From NCBI RefSeq assembly GCF_026410195.1, contig NZ_JAPMLM010000069.1:372001-436000 (forward strand): a DNA stretch of 64,000 nt, written 5' to 3'. Origin of the DNA: Xanthomarina sp. F2636L (GTDB lineage: Bacteria; Bacteroidota; Bacteroidia; Flavobacteriales; Flavobacteriaceae). A program made the translations under genes and the position numbers. The stretch's first letter is position 1. Every line of letters starts with the position of its first letter. Of the stretch, positions 1 to 9,178 are shown piece by piece. The notes under the pieces are model-generated. The model was not told the DNA's origin and did no database searches. It saw nothing but the letters and a program-made list of their open reading frames with translations.

Positions 1-635
1 TCCTTCGAGGCCTGAGCTATTTGAATATTCAGCATGTTTGGAGGTATATGTCCACCCATGTGGTCGGCCATTTCTGCATATGCCTTTACGGTTGGGTCGA
101 AATAAGTTTCTAAATCGGGACCAATCATAGCAAGGGCTTCTGGACTTAATTCTTTTAAAACACCCATGCCTTTTTTACTTAACATGGAAGCGTATCTTCT
201 TGGAATATTGGTAGCAATAAATCGTAGTTTGTTATCTTTTGCAAATTCTACTAAAGGTTTATAATCTGTTTTATAATTACCCCATAATTGGGTGATTTCT
301 GGAAGCATTTTATCTTCAGCATAAAAATCGTTGAGGTATTCGTTTAAAACTAGTTGGTTGCCATTTTCAAACATTTCAGCTCCAAAAAATAGTTTATCAC
401 CTTTAATTTCGAAGAAACTTTTACTCATTTCCAATTGGAGCCAATGCGAAATTGGGTTGTTGTGGTATTCCCCAAAAAAAACCATGTCGCTTTTAGCTAA
501 ATCGCTAATCATTTTTTCATAATTAGCCGATTTTCCATTGTTTTTAAATAACTGGTAAGCTGGTTTGTGTTTTTGAGCAATTGATGTACTTAGAAAAACT
601 AAGGTAAAAAATCCTGTTAGTAGTATTTGTTTCAT
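1..635 (-). CDS. ChaN-like (haem-binding uptake, Tiki superfamily) protein, C-terminus cut off by window edge
   Basis: The reverse strand is open from the ATG at 635 to the window edge (211 codons; the rest lies before position 1). An N-terminal signal peptide (MKQILLTGFFTLVFLSTSIA) is followed by FFGEYHNNPISHWLQ (near residues 53-67) and GAEMFENGNQ, the Glu/His and Glu motifs of the ChaN/PF04187 family, a relative of TIKI/EreA metal-dependent hydrolases. Members are exported, often haem-linked proteins. In Flavobacteria the substrate is not known, so iron or haem acquisition is only a family-based guess. The start is well supported by the signal peptide. The next gene (NYN protein) ends 6 bp upstream on the same strand, suggesting co-transcription. 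Confidence 0.75.
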   Translation of the reverse strand, partial: MKQILLTGFFTLVFLSTSIAQKHKPAYQLFKNNGKSANYEKMISDLAKSDMVFFGEYHNNPISHWLQLEMSKSFFEIKGDKLFFGAEMFENGNQLVLNEYLNDFYAEDKMLPEITQLWGNYKTDYKPLVEFAKDNKLRFIATNIPRRYASMLSKKGMGVLKELSPEALAMIGPDLETYFDPTVKAYAEMADHMGGHIPPNMLNIQIAQASK

Positions 636-641
636 GTAGGT

Positions 642-1409
642 TTATTGTTTTTTTGACTTCTTTTTTGACTTTTCAATGTTCTTTACATAAATTAATTTAT
701 GCTTGCTTTTAGGGGTTTCCCTTTGTTCTATTTCAAAGCTATCAGTAGATTTAATTAAAGGTGTTAATTTTTCAAAACCATAGTTCCTAGAATCAAAATT
801 AGGTTGTTTTTTCTGTAATAAACTTCCAACGTCTCCAAGAAACGCCCAGCCTTCTTCATCAGATAAATCATCAATTGTTGTAGAGATTAATTTAATAACT
901 TGAGGTGTAATTTTATCGATGCTGTCTTTATTTTTATCCTTGCTGCTAGTTTCGTCTTTCTTTTCAGATTGAGTCCTTAATATTTCAACATAAATAAATT
1001 TATCGCAGGCTACAATAAACGGAGTTGGTGTCTTTTTTTCTCCAATTCCAATTACTTGCATTCCAGCTTCTCTTAATCTAGTTGCTAATCTTGTAAAATC
1101 ACTATCGCTAGAAACCAAACAAAAACCATTCACTTTATTAGAGTAGAGAATATCCATGGCGTCAATAATCATGGCAGAATCTGTAGCATTTTTTCCTGTA
1201 GTGTAGGCGTATTGTTGGATGGGTGTAATAGCATTTTGCAGTAAAAGATCTTTCCATTTAGACAGGTGAGGTTTGGTCCAGTCTCCATAAATCCTTTTAA
1301 TGGTAGGATTGCCATATTTTGCAATTTCTTCCATCATTTCTTTTACGTGAGCCGATGGAATATTGTCTCCATCTATAAGTACTGCTAAATTCAAATTCAT
1401 GTTGTTCAT
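642..1409 (-). CDS. NYN-domain (LabA/DUF88-like) ribonuclease with C-terminal OST-HTH/LOTUS domain
   Basis: 255 aa. Residues about 5-150 form a PIN-like NYN domain: LAVLIDGDNIP with the first acidic residues, then ATDSAMIIDAMDIL, and VSSDSDFTRLATRLRE, the three acidic clusters that bind metal in this family. Residues about 165-250 resemble an OST-HTH (LOTUS) RNA-binding fold (ITPQVIKLISTTIDDLS, GWAFLGDVGSLLQKK). The tail is Lys-rich. Proteins of this layout are thought to be RNases or RNA-binding regulators; the target is unknown. A second ATG three codons in (1400) is an alternative start. The acidic residues are intact, so catalysis is plausible. Confidence 0.82.
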   Translation of the reverse strand: MNNMNLNLAVLIDGDNIPSAHVKEMMEEIAKYGNPTIKRIYGDWTKPHLSKWKDLLLQNAITPIQQYAYTTGKNATDSAMIIDAMDILYSNKVNGFCLVSSDSDFTRLATRLREAGMQVIGIGEKKTPTPFIVACDKFIYVEILRTQSEKKDETSSKDKNKDSIDKITPQVIKLISTTIDDLSDEEGWAFLGDVGSLLQKKQPNFDSRNYGFEKLTPLIKSTDSFEIEQRETPKSKHKLIYVKNIEKSKKKSKKQ

Positions 1410-1490
1410 TGTATTTTTTCAAGATTTTTACAAGATATTGAATTATCAAGACGAATTAAGAAACTTTTAAAATAAAATGTAACGTATGGT

Positions 1491-2279
1491 TTAGAAGTTT
1501 GCTTTTTCTTTCTTTTTGTTGTCACCTATTTCATAGGTCTTTAAAGCTTCAATAGTTGTTTTATAACCAAGATCAAAAATATGGTTTAAATTCTTTTTGT
1601 CGAATGTTCCAAACTTATCTAATCCTTTTGGACAAACAATTAAATCACATTTTATAAACTTCATATAATCTTCCCTTACAGACTTTAGTTTGAATGCTCT
1701 TTCAGCTACATGATGAGAATGTTTTAATTCCTTTATGTTTATGGTTTCAAAACCATTGACATAAACACCAATAATTTTATCGCACTTTTTCCTTAAAAGT
1801 TCTACTGGAAAATTATTTAAAACCCCACCATCTACGTAATAAGAATCTTTGATTTTTACAGGAGAAAAAACACCGGGGAATGCGGCTGAAGCTAGGATGG
1901 GGTTTATTAGCTCTCCTTCTTTAAAAACAGCTAAATCTCCATTTAAAATATTTGTTGCCGTTATATGAAGCTCCTTTTTTAGAGCACTAAAATTATCTTC
2001 AGGAAAATATTTTTTAAAATTATTATAAAATTTATTAGCATCTAAAAGGCCGGGTTTACTAATGGCATATTTAGTAATGTCTAAAACCGAAATAGTTTTA
2101 AAGAACTTTAAAATATTTTCCCAACTATAACCTGAGGCATATAGAGCGCCAACTATTGCACCTGCACTTGTTCCAGCTATATGTGTTGGATAAATATTGT
2201 GTTCTTCGAGAGCCTTTATGGCTCCTAGATGCGCAGCACCTCTCATGCCACCTCCTGATAAAACTAATCCTATACTCAT
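1491..2279 (-). CDS. Patatin-like phospholipase (RssA/YlbK group)
   Basis: 262 aa, cytosolic-looking with no signal peptide. The oxyanion loop GGGMRG (residues 9-14), nucleophile elbow GTSAG with Ser38, and catalytic Asp in VDGGVLNNFP (about residue 150) form the complete Ser-Asp dyad of patatin lipases. The family hydrolyses acyl chains from phospholipids or lysophospholipids. It is transcribed leftward and divergently from the mla genes (115 bp apart), an arrangement that suggests, but does not prove, a shared role in membrane-lipid upkeep. The C-terminus is Lys-rich. Length is normal for the family. Confidence 0.9.
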   Translation of the reverse strand: MSIGLVLSGGGMRGAAHLGAIKALEEHNIYPTHIAGTSAGAIVGALYASGYSWENILKFFKTISVLDITKYAISKPGLLDANKFYNNFKKYFPEDNFSALKKELHITATNILNGDLAVFKEGELINPILASAAFPGVFSPVKIKDSYYVDGGVLNNFPVELLRKKCDKIIGVYVNGFETINIKELKHSHHVAERAFKLKSVREDYMKFIKCDLIVCPKGLDKFGTFDKKNLNHIFDLGYKTTIEALKTYEIGDNKKKEKANF

Positions 2280-2342
2280 TGTTTTGTGTCTATATGGGTC
2301 AAAAATACATTTATTTTAAAACTATTAACATGACTATAATCA

Positions 2343-2373
2343 TTTTGGTAGTACCTAACATCCTGTATCTTTG
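2343..2373 (+). promoter_or_regulatory. Bacteroidetes-type promoter of the mla operon
   Basis: TTTG (2343-2346 region, in ATTTTGG) and TATCTTTG (2366-2373) are separated by about 19 bp and match the -33/-7 consensus of Bacteroidetes. The start point would be near 2379, 16 bp before the mlaE ATG at 2395. A partial palindrome TGACTATAATCA (2331-2342) begins 35 bp upstream of the -7 box, the same spacing as the boxes in the stress-gene region, but it has one mismatch. Confidence 0.55.
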
Positions 2374-2394
2374 AGAGACTCATATTAGCAACAC

Positions 2395-3168
2395 ATGCAA
2401 AAACCAAAAAACGCTTTTAAATCTTTTTTTATTGAAGTTGGCGAACTTTCATATTTTGCTGGTCGTTTTTTTAAAGAGGTTTTTTCTAGACCTTTCGAGT
2501 TTAGAGAACTATTACGACAATGTTATAATATTGGAAACAAGTCTATTTTATTGGTTGGAGTTACTGGTTTTATAATTGGTCTAGTATTAACCTTACAAAC
2601 GAGACCAACCTTAGAAGAATTTGGCGCTGTATCTTGGATGCCTTCTATGGTTAGTATTTCTATAATTAGAGAAATTGGCCCAGTAATTATAGCATTAACC
2701 TTTGCAGGAAGAATTGCTTCTGGAATTGGTGCAGAATTAGGTTCTATGAAGGTTACAGAACAGATTGATGCCATGGAGGTTTCAGGAACAAATCCGTTTA
2801 AATTTCTAGTGGTTACAAGAATTTTGGCAGCCACACTTATGCTTCCAATCTTAGTGATTTTTGGAGATGCCGTAGCGCTTTATGGCTCCTATATTATAGA
2901 AAATACTAAAGGAGATGTGTCCTTTGTGCTATATTTTAATAAGGTGTTTAAAGCTTTGGAGTTTAGCGATATTTTTCCTGCAACCATAAAAACATTTTTC
3001 TTTGGTTTTGCTATTGGACTAGTAGGATGTTTTAAAGGTTATACTTGTAACAAAGGAACGGTTGGTGTTGGAATGGCTGCAAATTCGGCAGTAGTTTATG
3101 CTTCCATGTTGCTATTTGTGTTAGATTTTATAGCTGTTTTTGTAACCGATATATTTTTTGAAATTTAA
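2395..3168 (+). CDS. mlaE: Mla-type ABC transporter permease (MlaE/YrbE family)
   Basis: 257 aa integral membrane protein with five or six hydrophobic segments. The diagnostic MlaE region is present: IREIGPVIIALTFAGRIASG and the following GAELGSMKVTEQIDAM. It is the permease of a retrograde or anterograde phospholipid transporter spanning the inner membrane. It is followed 3 bp later by the ATPase gene and then by the MCE substrate-binding subunit, so the core IM complex (E-F-D) is encoded in one operon. As in other Bacteroidetes, no mlaB or mlaC is adjacent. Confidence 0.92.
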   Translation: MQKPKNAFKSFFIEVGELSYFAGRFFKEVFSRPFEFRELLRQCYNIGNKSILLVGVTGFIIGLVLTLQTRPTLEEFGAVSWMPSMVSISIIREIGPVIIALTFAGRIASGIGAELGSMKVTEQIDAMEVSGTNPFKFLVVTRILAATLMLPILVIFGDAVALYGSYIIENTKGDVSFVLYFNKVFKALEFSDIFPATIKTFFFGFAIGLVGCFKGYTCNKGTVGVGMAANSAVVYASMLLFVLDFIAVFVTDIFFEI

Positions 3169-3171
3169 CAA

Positions 3172-3951
3172 ATGAATCAAACGGAAAACATATTAGAGAG
3201 TTCTAAAGAATTACAAGATAGAAAGCTCATGCTTGAAATTGTAGATTTGAGAAAATCCTTTGGTGATAATCACGTTTTAAATGGATTTAATTTGGAACTT
3301 TATGAAGGTGAAAACCTTGTAATAATGGGAAAGTCTGGCTCAGGGAAATCCGTCATGATAAAATGTCTTGTCGGTTTAATGCCAGCAGATTCCGGAACCA
3401 TCAAAGTAATGGGAAAGGATATTACCAAACTCAATCGTGTCGAGTTAGACGATACACGTACAGATATAGGATTTCTATTCCAAGGCAATGCTCTTTACGA
3501 CTCTATGACGGTAAGAGAGAATCTAGAGTTTCCGTTGCGAAGACATAAAGCAAAATTTGGAATAATAGAAGATACAACACCTCTTGTTATGGAAGCTTTA
3601 GAGAGTGTTGGTTTGGCTCATACTATTAATTTAATGCCGTCTGAATTATCTGGAGGCATGCAAAAACGAATCGCTTTGGCAAGAGCACTAATTTTAAAAC
3701 CGAAAATTATTTTATACGATGAGCCAACGAGTGGATTAGACCCAATAACATCCAAAGAAATTATTGAGTTAATGAGGCGTGTGCAAAAACAATATAAAAC
3801 ATCCTCGTTAATTATTACCCACGATGTGGATTGTGCCAGAGTAGTAAGTGAACGAATGATTTTATTAGTAGATGGTACTAATTATGCTGAAGGAACTTTT
3901 GCTGAATTGGCTTCGTCTGAGGAAGAACAAGTGAAAGCATTTTTTAAATGA
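3172..3951 (+). CDS. mlaF: Mla-type ABC transporter ATP-binding protein (MlaF family)
   Basis: 259 aa. Walker A GKSGSGKS (about residues 53-60), Q-loop FLFQGNALYDSMTVREN, signature LSGGMQKRIALARAL and Walker B IILYDEPTSGLDP with a following His switch (ITHDVDCA) are all intact, so the ATPase should be active. The extra GNALYDSMTV segment is typical of MlaF/Ttg2A. The start at 3172 lies 3 bp after the mlaE stop, which implies translational coupling. A poorly conserved stretch at the N-terminus (residues 1-18) is hydrophilic and may be dispensable. Confidence 0.93.
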   Translation: MNQTENILESSKELQDRKLMLEIVDLRKSFGDNHVLNGFNLELYEGENLVIMGKSGSGKSVMIKCLVGLMPADSGTIKVMGKDITKLNRVELDDTRTDIGFLFQGNALYDSMTVRENLEFPLRRHKAKFGIIEDTTPLVMEALESVGLAHTINLMPSELSGGMQKRIALARALILKPKIILYDEPTSGLDPITSKEIIELMRRVQKQYKTSSLIITHDVDCARVVSERMILLVDGTNYAEGTFAELASSEEEQVKAFFK

Positions 3952-3966
3952 TTTAAAAATATTTCA

Positions 3967-4953
3967 ATGAAAAAGACAAAAAAAGAGACATTTAGACTGG
4001 GCCTTTTTGTAGTTCTCGGTATGATTGTTTTTATAGCTGCCATTTATTTTATTGGCGAGCAAAAAAACATGTTCGATAAAACCTTTACCATAAGCGCTAA
4101 TTTTAATAATGTGAATGGCTTGATGCAAGGAAATAACGTACGTTATTCTGGAATTAATGTGGGAACGGTAAAAAATATTAATATGATAAACGATTCTACT
4201 ATTAATGTGGAATTAATTATCAACGAAAAAATGGTTCAGCATATTAAAAAGGATGCTATTGCTACTATTGGTTCTGATGGTTTGGTAGGCAATATGATAG
4301 TGAATATTATTCCAGGTGAAGGGTCTGCAGCCCATATAAACCAAGGAGATGTGATTAAAACATACACTAAAATAGGAACTGGTGAAATGCTAAATACCTT
4401 AAATACTACCAATGAAAATGCTGCCTTATTAACATCTAAATTGTTGGATATTGTAAATAGTATCAATAAAGGAAAGGGGACTTTGGGGATGTTAATTAAA
4501 GATACTCTCATGGCAAATAATGTAAGTTTAACTCTAGAAAATTTAAAACTTACTAGTCAAGAAGCTAATAGAACCATGCTGCATCTTAATTCGCTCATAA
4601 GCGAGATAGATTTAGACGAAAGTGTAGCAGGTGTATTATTAAACGATACTACAGAAGCTAATAAGGTTAGGAGCATTATTACTAATCTAGAAACTTCAAG
4701 TGTAGAAATTCAGTCTGTAATTACTAATTTAAATGAAACTATTACGAATATAAAAGATGGAGAAGGCACAATAAACTATTTATCTAATGACCCTGATCTT
4801 GTGAAGCAATTAGATGAGTCCATCAAAAATATTAATGAAGGTACTGAGAAGTTTAACGAAAATATGGAAGCTTTAAAGCATAACTTCTTGACCCGAGGCT
4901 ATTTTAAAAAGCTAGAAAAGGAAGAGAGAAAAGCAGCAAAAGATAATAATTAA
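3967..4953 (+). CDS. mlaD: MCE-family substrate-binding protein (MlaD-like)
   Basis: 328 aa. One N-terminal transmembrane helix (about residues 12-29, LGLFVVLGMIVFIAAIYFIG) anchors the protein in the inner membrane. An MCE domain follows (about 38-115; VNGLMQGNNVRYSGINVGTV is the family hallmark). The remaining 200 residues are predicted mostly helical, rich in Asn, Thr and Leu, and probably form the long periplasmic helices that extend MCE rings towards the outer membrane. It is 15 bp downstream of mlaF and last in the operon. It binds phospholipid between the membranes by family analogy. Confidence 0.92.
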   Translation: MKKTKKETFRLGLFVVLGMIVFIAAIYFIGEQKNMFDKTFTISANFNNVNGLMQGNNVRYSGINVGTVKNINMINDSTINVELIINEKMVQHIKKDAIATIGSDGLVGNMIVNIIPGEGSAAHINQGDVIKTYTKIGTGEMLNTLNTTNENAALLTSKLLDIVNSINKGKGTLGMLIKDTLMANNVSLTLENLKLTSQEANRTMLHLNSLISEIDLDESVAGVLLNDTTEANKVRSIITNLETSSVEIQSVITNLNETITNIKDGEGTINYLSNDPDLVKQLDESIKNINEGTEKFNENMEALKHNFLTRGYFKKLEKEERKAAKDNN

Positions 4954-4956
4954 TAT

Positions 4957-5541
4957 TTATTCAAACTCGATAAGAGTATTAGATATATGCCCTTCTTTTA
5001 ATGTGATATTTTGAATGATTTGCCAGTTTTTTCTTGGATATTTTTCTTTTAATAAACCTAAATCTTCTTCAAAATTATCGCTTATTAATATTACCGTATC
5101 GTTTATATTGTAATTAGGGAAAAAAGCAATATTTCCTATGTAATTGATGGCATCTGCTTCGACCTTAAAAGGAATGTTGAATTTATTTTTAGACGACTTA
5201 ATAGCGTACCCAATACCTGTGTTTGTTACTAAATTATAATCGTAAAATTCATAATCGCCAACCTTTAATTCTAAAACAAATAAATAAACTTTTTTATTGT
5301 CTATTTTAAGATGAGGACTGCTTCGTAAAATTGCCAACCCATCGCCATTATATAACCATGTAACGTCTTTGTCTTCAGGTTTAAATTTAAATCCATAGGA
5401 TGAGTATTTTGGTTTTTCGTTTATAATAGTAATTGCACCAACAATATAACCATTTCCATCGGCAGGATTTCTAACCATTATTTTCTTAGAATTACAACTA
5501 AAAAAAAGTATCACAATTGAAAGAACGGTCAATTTTTTCAT
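4957..5541 (-). CDS. Hypothetical lipoprotein
   Basis: 194 aa, not recognised. A short signal sequence ends in a lipobox (ILFFSC, Cys16), so it should be lipidated and sit in the cell envelope. The mature part looks beta-rich, with many Tyr/Phe residues and no visible catalytic motif. It converges on mlaD with only 3 bp between the two stop codons, and no hairpin terminator is visible there. It is separated from the downstream GNAT gene (on the same strand) by about 100 bp of AT-rich DNA. Confidence 0.7.
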   Translation of the reverse strand: MKKLTVLSIVILFFSCNSKKIMVRNPADGNGYIVGAITIINEKPKYSSYGFKFKPEDKDVTWLYNGDGLAILRSSPHLKIDNKKVYLFVLELKVGDYEFYDYNLVTNTGIGYAIKSSKNKFNIPFKVEADAINYIGNIAFFPNYNINDTVILISDNFEEDLGLLKEKYPRKNWQIIQNITLKEGHISNTLIEFE

Positions 5542-5642
5542 ACTAATATTAGATTTGGACTTAAGGTTTTTAAGTTGTTTTTTTGGCTCGTAATGATAAC
5601 AAATTACACTCCAATATCAAAATACCCAATAATAATCTTAAG

Positions 5643-6206
5643 TTATTTTTTATGTTTAAATTGAAGGTGTTCTAGCTTTTTTCCAGTTAGAGTTTTTTCA
5701 CCCACAACTTCAAACCCTAATTTTAAGTATAACCTTTTAGCATTAGGATTGTCTTTATCTACAAGTAAGCCTATTGTTTTATTTCTATTATAGACATACT
5801 CATCGATCAAGAATTGAAATATTTTTGATCCAATACCTTTGCCTTGCTGGGTTGGATCTACTCCAACGCAATCAATATAAAATTCTCCTGCTTGAGTTTC
5901 GTCATCAGGATTAAAATCTCTGTTAAACATGGATTTAATGGTCTTTGCAACAGGGTCTCTTAGTTCTTGTAACATTGCGCCATCATATATATTAGCTGCT
6001 GCAATAACCTTGTCTTCATTTTCTGCTAGCCAACAGTTTTCAAAAGAATACTGATTGGCTTTTTCTACAATTAGAGTTTCTAAAAAATGAGTGGCTTTCT
6101 CTGGAGATTTTCCGCCAATAAAATGAAAAACAATGTCATTCATGGCTAACATCATAAATGGAGCGATTGCTTTGGCATCTTCTGATATAGCCTTTCTAAT
6201 TATCAT
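5643..6206 (-). CDS. GNAT-family N-acetyltransferase
   Basis: 187 aa. The N-terminus MIIRKAISEDAKAIAPFM is the usual beta1-alpha1 of GNAT enzymes, and the acetyl-CoA pyrophosphate loop QQGKGIGSKIFQFLI (about residues 120-134) is intact, followed by DKDNPNAKRLYLKLGFEVVG, the classical C-terminal motif. The acceptor cannot be told. It begins 8 bp after the stop of cbpM on the same strand and may belong to the cbpA operon. Confidence 0.88.
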   Translation of the reverse strand: MIIRKAISEDAKAIAPFMMLAMNDIVFHFIGGKSPEKATHFLETLIVEKANQYSFENCWLAENEDKVIAAANIYDGAMLQELRDPVAKTIKSMFNRDFNPDDETQAGEFYIDCVGVDPTQQGKGIGSKIFQFLIDEYVYNRNKTIGLLVDKDNPNAKRLYLKLGFEVVGEKTLTGKKLEHLQFKHKK

Positions 6207-6214
6207 GATTTATT

Positions 6215-6514
6215 TTATTCATTAGTTTCGTAGAAATCTATTTTGTTGCTAAGCTTTTTTATTTCTTCTTGTAGACTTTCAACTTTATCCAGCAGATTCG
6301 AAATAGCATGAATACCTTCTAAATTGATATCCATATCGTAATGAAAACGGATGAGTTTTTCAATGTTTTTTATCTGAGTTATTCGAACACACTGAGTGTT
6401 TTCTTCTGTTGTAATTTCAATTAATTCGTATTCATACAAGGATGTTATAAACGTTTCTGGAACCTTATAAAGCGTGCAAAATTCTTGTATTGATATTAAA
6501 TTCTCTCTGTCCAT
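6215..6514 (-). CDS. cbpM: Chaperone modulator CbpM (MerR-like HTH)
   Basis: 99 aa. The N-terminal half has a MerR-like helix-turn-helix look (ISIQEFCTLYKVPETFITSLYEYELI) and the C-terminal half is a coiled coil (LLDKVESLQEEIKKLSNKIDFYE). In E. coli, CbpM binds the J-domain of CbpA and blocks its activity. Here the gene lies 2 bp downstream of the cbpA stop on the same strand, matching the cbpAM operon and supporting the assignment despite low sequence conservation. Confidence 0.82.
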   Translation of the reverse strand: MDRENLISIQEFCTLYKVPETFITSLYEYELIEITTEENTQCVRITQIKNIEKLIRFHYDMDINLEGIHAISNLLDKVESLQEEIKKLSNKIDFYETNE

Positions 6515-6516
6515 AA

Positions 6517-7404
6517 TTATCTTAATTTTGCTAATTCAGTAAATAATTCCTTTTCTTTCTCTGTCAGGTTTGTAGGGGTTTTTATATTATAAGTAATGTA
6601 TAAATCTCCAAACTGGCCCTCTTTTTTGTAAACAGGAAAACCTTTGCCTTTAAGCTTTACTTGAGTACCGTTTTGGGTTTCTGGTTTTACTTTTAATTTC
6701 ACCTTTCCATCAAACGTATCTACAGTAACTTCTCCTCCTAAAAGAGACTTGTATAAATCTAAATTGGCTGTTTTGTACAGGTTACTTTTATCTCTTTTAA
6801 AATTGGTTTTGTTTACTACAACAAACTTTATATATAAATCGCCATTAGGACCTTTATTTACTCCTTTTCCACCATGGCCAGTAATTTTAATTGTCTGACC
6901 ATTTTCTACTCCGGCAGGAATAGTAATTCTAATATTTTTATTATTGACTGCTAGGGTGCGTTTATGAGTGGTATAAACATCTTTTAAATCCAGTTGCAAT
7001 TCGGCATTAAAATCCTGTCCGCGAAACATGGTACTACGACCTCCTTGTCTAGACGCACCTCCAAACATGGATTCAAAAAAATCTGAAAAATCACTTTCGT
7101 TAAATCCGCCAGAATACTGTTGTTGTCTACTGTTTTGATGTTGTTGTTGCTGTTGTCTGGCTTTTTCGTATGCTTCGGCTTGTTCCCAGTCCTTTCCGTG
7201 TTCGTCGTATTTTTTACGATTTTCTGGATGACTCAAAACCTCGTTAGCTTCGTTAATTTCCTTGAATTTCTTTTCAGCTACTTTGTCGTTGGGATTTAAA
7301 TCTGGATGGTATTTTCTAGCTAATTTTCTGTAAGCCTTTTTGATGTCTTTATCAGACGCATTTTTTGGAACACCCAATATTTTATAATAATCTATATATG
7401 CCAT
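6517..7404 (-). CDS. cbpA: DnaJ-like co-chaperone CbpA
   Basis: 295 aa. The N-terminal J-domain (residues 1-68) has the HPD motif (RKYHPDLNP) required to stimulate DnaK. A Gln-rich linker follows (residues about 85-105, RQQQQQHQN then RQQQYSGG), with a Gly/Phe-rich stretch and two C-terminal substrate-binding domains (about 125-290). There is no zinc-finger (CxxCxGxG) domain, which separates CbpA from DnaJ proper. Role: Hsp40 partner of DnaK under stress or in stationary phase. CbpM, its inhibitor, is the next gene. Confidence 0.92.
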   Translation of the reverse strand: MAYIDYYKILGVPKNASDKDIKKAYRKLARKYHPDLNPNDKVAEKKFKEINEANEVLSHPENRKKYDEHGKDWEQAEAYEKARQQQQQHQNSRQQQYSGGFNESDFSDFFESMFGGASRQGGRSTMFRGQDFNAELQLDLKDVYTTHKRTLAVNNKNIRITIPAGVENGQTIKITGHGGKGVNKGPNGDLYIKFVVVNKTNFKRDKSNLYKTANLDLYKSLLGGEVTVDTFDGKVKLKVKPETQNGTQVKLKGKGFPVYKKEGQFGDLYITYNIKTPTNLTEKEKELFTELAKLR

Positions 7405-7415
7405 ATCCTATCTTG

Positions 7416-7871
7416 CTATTGGTTTCTTTTTTTACCCGTTAAACTATCAATTTTTATTAAAAAAATAAAAGCTGCTTCGTCTTTTTCTATTTTACTTGAA
7501 AACTCCCTTATAAAATTCACTTTTTGAAACTCGGTTTCAGTAATAATATGTTTTATACCTAAAGAAAACACGTGGAGATAAGCTCTTGCTTCGTTTCCAA
7601 AATGTAATTCAAAATCCCCATGAACTAGCACAGACTTCCACTGATTAACAGAATGTACTTCTCCTACTTGCAAAGAGATTTGCTTGTTTTTTCGCATGGC
7701 TTGTATTTTATGTCCTTCGGCCGAATAGCAAATAATATGGTCCTCTTTTTTATCAAAGAAATAGGTAATTGGTACCACATAAGGTTTGTTTTCAGAGATA
7801 TATCCTAAATGACCTATGTAATTGTTTTCAAGGATAAAATGACATTCTTTGGTTTCTAAATCTGTAATCAT
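7416..7871 (-). CDS. Pyridoxamine 5'-phosphate oxidase-like flavin-binding protein
   Basis: 151 aa from the ATG at 7871. A longer reading frame to 7892 would need a TTG start, and the family pattern begins with MITDLETKECHFILENN, so the ATG is preferred. The split-barrel FMN-binding fold is seen in GHLGYISENKPYVVPITYFF and ICYSAEGHKIQAMRKNKQIS, as in NimA/PNPOx-like proteins. The substrate is unknown; relatives reduce nitro-compounds or bind haem or F420. It lies 11 bp upstream of cbpA on the same strand. Confidence 0.83.
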   Translation of the reverse strand: MITDLETKECHFILENNYIGHLGYISENKPYVVPITYFFDKKEDHIICYSAEGHKIQAMRKNKQISLQVGEVHSVNQWKSVLVHGDFELHFGNEARAYLHVFSLGIKHIITETEFQKVNFIREFSSKIEKDEAAFIFLIKIDSLTGKKRNQ

Positions 7872-7939
7872 ATTTTTGTTTTTTACCTGCAATAGGTTTA
7901 GTTTCTAATTTAACGTTTTTTCGTGAGATGTTTTTTAAA

Positions 7940-9160
7940 CTATTCATCCCTTTTAAATTCAATACAGGTTATTTCTGGTCTCATTCCTAATCTGCCAGGA
8001 AAACCAAGCCAACCCAGACCTCTGTTTACATATAAATATTGCTGTTTATGATTGTATAAACCTGCCCACTGTTTGTATTTATATTTTATGGGACTCCATT
8101 CTTTATTTTTTAATTTAAATGCTGCTTGCATGCCATGTGTATGACCGGACAGCGTAAGTGCAATATTGGTTTGGTTCTTGATTTCTTGGTCCCAGTGAGA
8201 AGGGTCGTGAGACAGAAGAATTTTAAATGGAATATTTTTGCTGTCATTCAAAGCTTTCTTTAAATCGCCATATTGTTTAAAAGGTGGATTTCCCCAATTT
8301 TCTACACCAACAATCGCAATTTTTTCGTTTTCGTTTTCGATAATTTCAGATTCGTTCAATAAGAGTTTGAAGTCGTTTTCTTTATAAAAAGTTTTAATTG
8401 CTTGAAAGTTTTTTTCCTTATCTTCTTTGGAGTCCCATTGGCTATAATCACCATAATCATGATTTCCTAAAACAGCATATTTTTTTATTTCAGGTGAAAA
8501 ATGCCTGAAAGCTTTGCGCCAACCACGTAATTCCCAAGCATAATTATTTACAAGATCTCCTGTAAAGAAAAGTAAATCGGGTTCTAACTGATTGATTTTT
8601 TTAATGGCACGTTCTAAAATATGAAAACGATGATTAAAACTTCCTAAGTGTAAATCGGAAATTTGAACAGCTTTCATGCCATGGAACTCTTTTGGTAAAT
8701 GAGAAAAAGAGAGTCTAATCTCATGGACTTTAAAGTTATATCTAGCTTTAAAGATGCCATAAGTTATTACAAAAAATGGTAAAAAGCCGGCAAACAAACC
8801 AATAAACGGAATAATTAGGAGCAAGGTTTTTTTGTCAAATACATAGTTGGTAAAAATGAGAATGGCCATAACAATTACAAAAATTATCTTAGGGATAAAA
8901 GATGAAATGGTTAGACCGTATAAAGAGGAAATAAGCAACTGTTTTCTTCTTGGTTGAATGTCATCTAATCTAATTTTAAGGGTAATTATGGCAGCAATCA
9001 ACCCGAATGTAAAAAACCAAAATAAGATATGGGTACTGTGTCTTAAAATATCCGAAGACATAAGGCTGGTAATAGATTTTAACCCGTAAAAAGCTAAGAA
9101 ATCCACCACAAAAATGGCAAAGCACAAAAGTAAAATGGTAAATAGCGAATAACTCTTCAT
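7940..9160 (-). CDS. Membrane-anchored calcineurin-like metallophosphoesterase
   Basis: 406 aa. The first about 145 residues contain four hydrophobic segments (for example FAIFVVDFLAFYGL, HILFWFFTFGLIAAIITL). A YkuE/YaeI-type phosphoesterase domain follows, with the complete metal set: DLHLG (about 170-174), GDLVN, GNHDYGDY and GHTHG (about 345-349). Family members act on UDP-diacylglucosamine or on unknown phosphodiesters; which applies here is not visible. It starts 18 bp downstream of the mechanosensitive channel gene on the same strand, hinting at an envelope-related operon. Confidence 0.9.
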   Translation of the reverse strand: MKSYSLFTILLLCFAIFVVDFLAFYGLKSITSLMSSDILRHSTHILFWFFTFGLIAAIITLKIRLDDIQPRRKQLLISSLYGLTISSFIPKIIFVIVMAILIFTNYVFDKKTLLLIIPFIGLFAGFLPFFVITYGIFKARYNFKVHEIRLSFSHLPKEFHGMKAVQISDLHLGSFNHRFHILERAIKKINQLEPDLLFFTGDLVNNYAWELRGWRKAFRHFSPEIKKYAVLGNHDYGDYSQWDSKEDKEKNFQAIKTFYKENDFKLLLNESEIIENENEKIAIVGVENWGNPPFKQYGDLKKALNDSKNIPFKILLSHDPSHWDQEIKNQTNIALTLSGHTHGMQAAFKLKNKEWSPIKYKYKQWAGLYNHKQQYLYVNRGLGWLGFPGRLGMRPEITCIEFKRDE

Positions 9161-9178
9161 GATTTGAAATAATATCTT

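Noticed and set aside
331-522. 63-codon plus-strand frame near the window start
   Set aside because: It is the reverse complement of the ChaN-like coding sequence, which has a signal peptide and family motifs.
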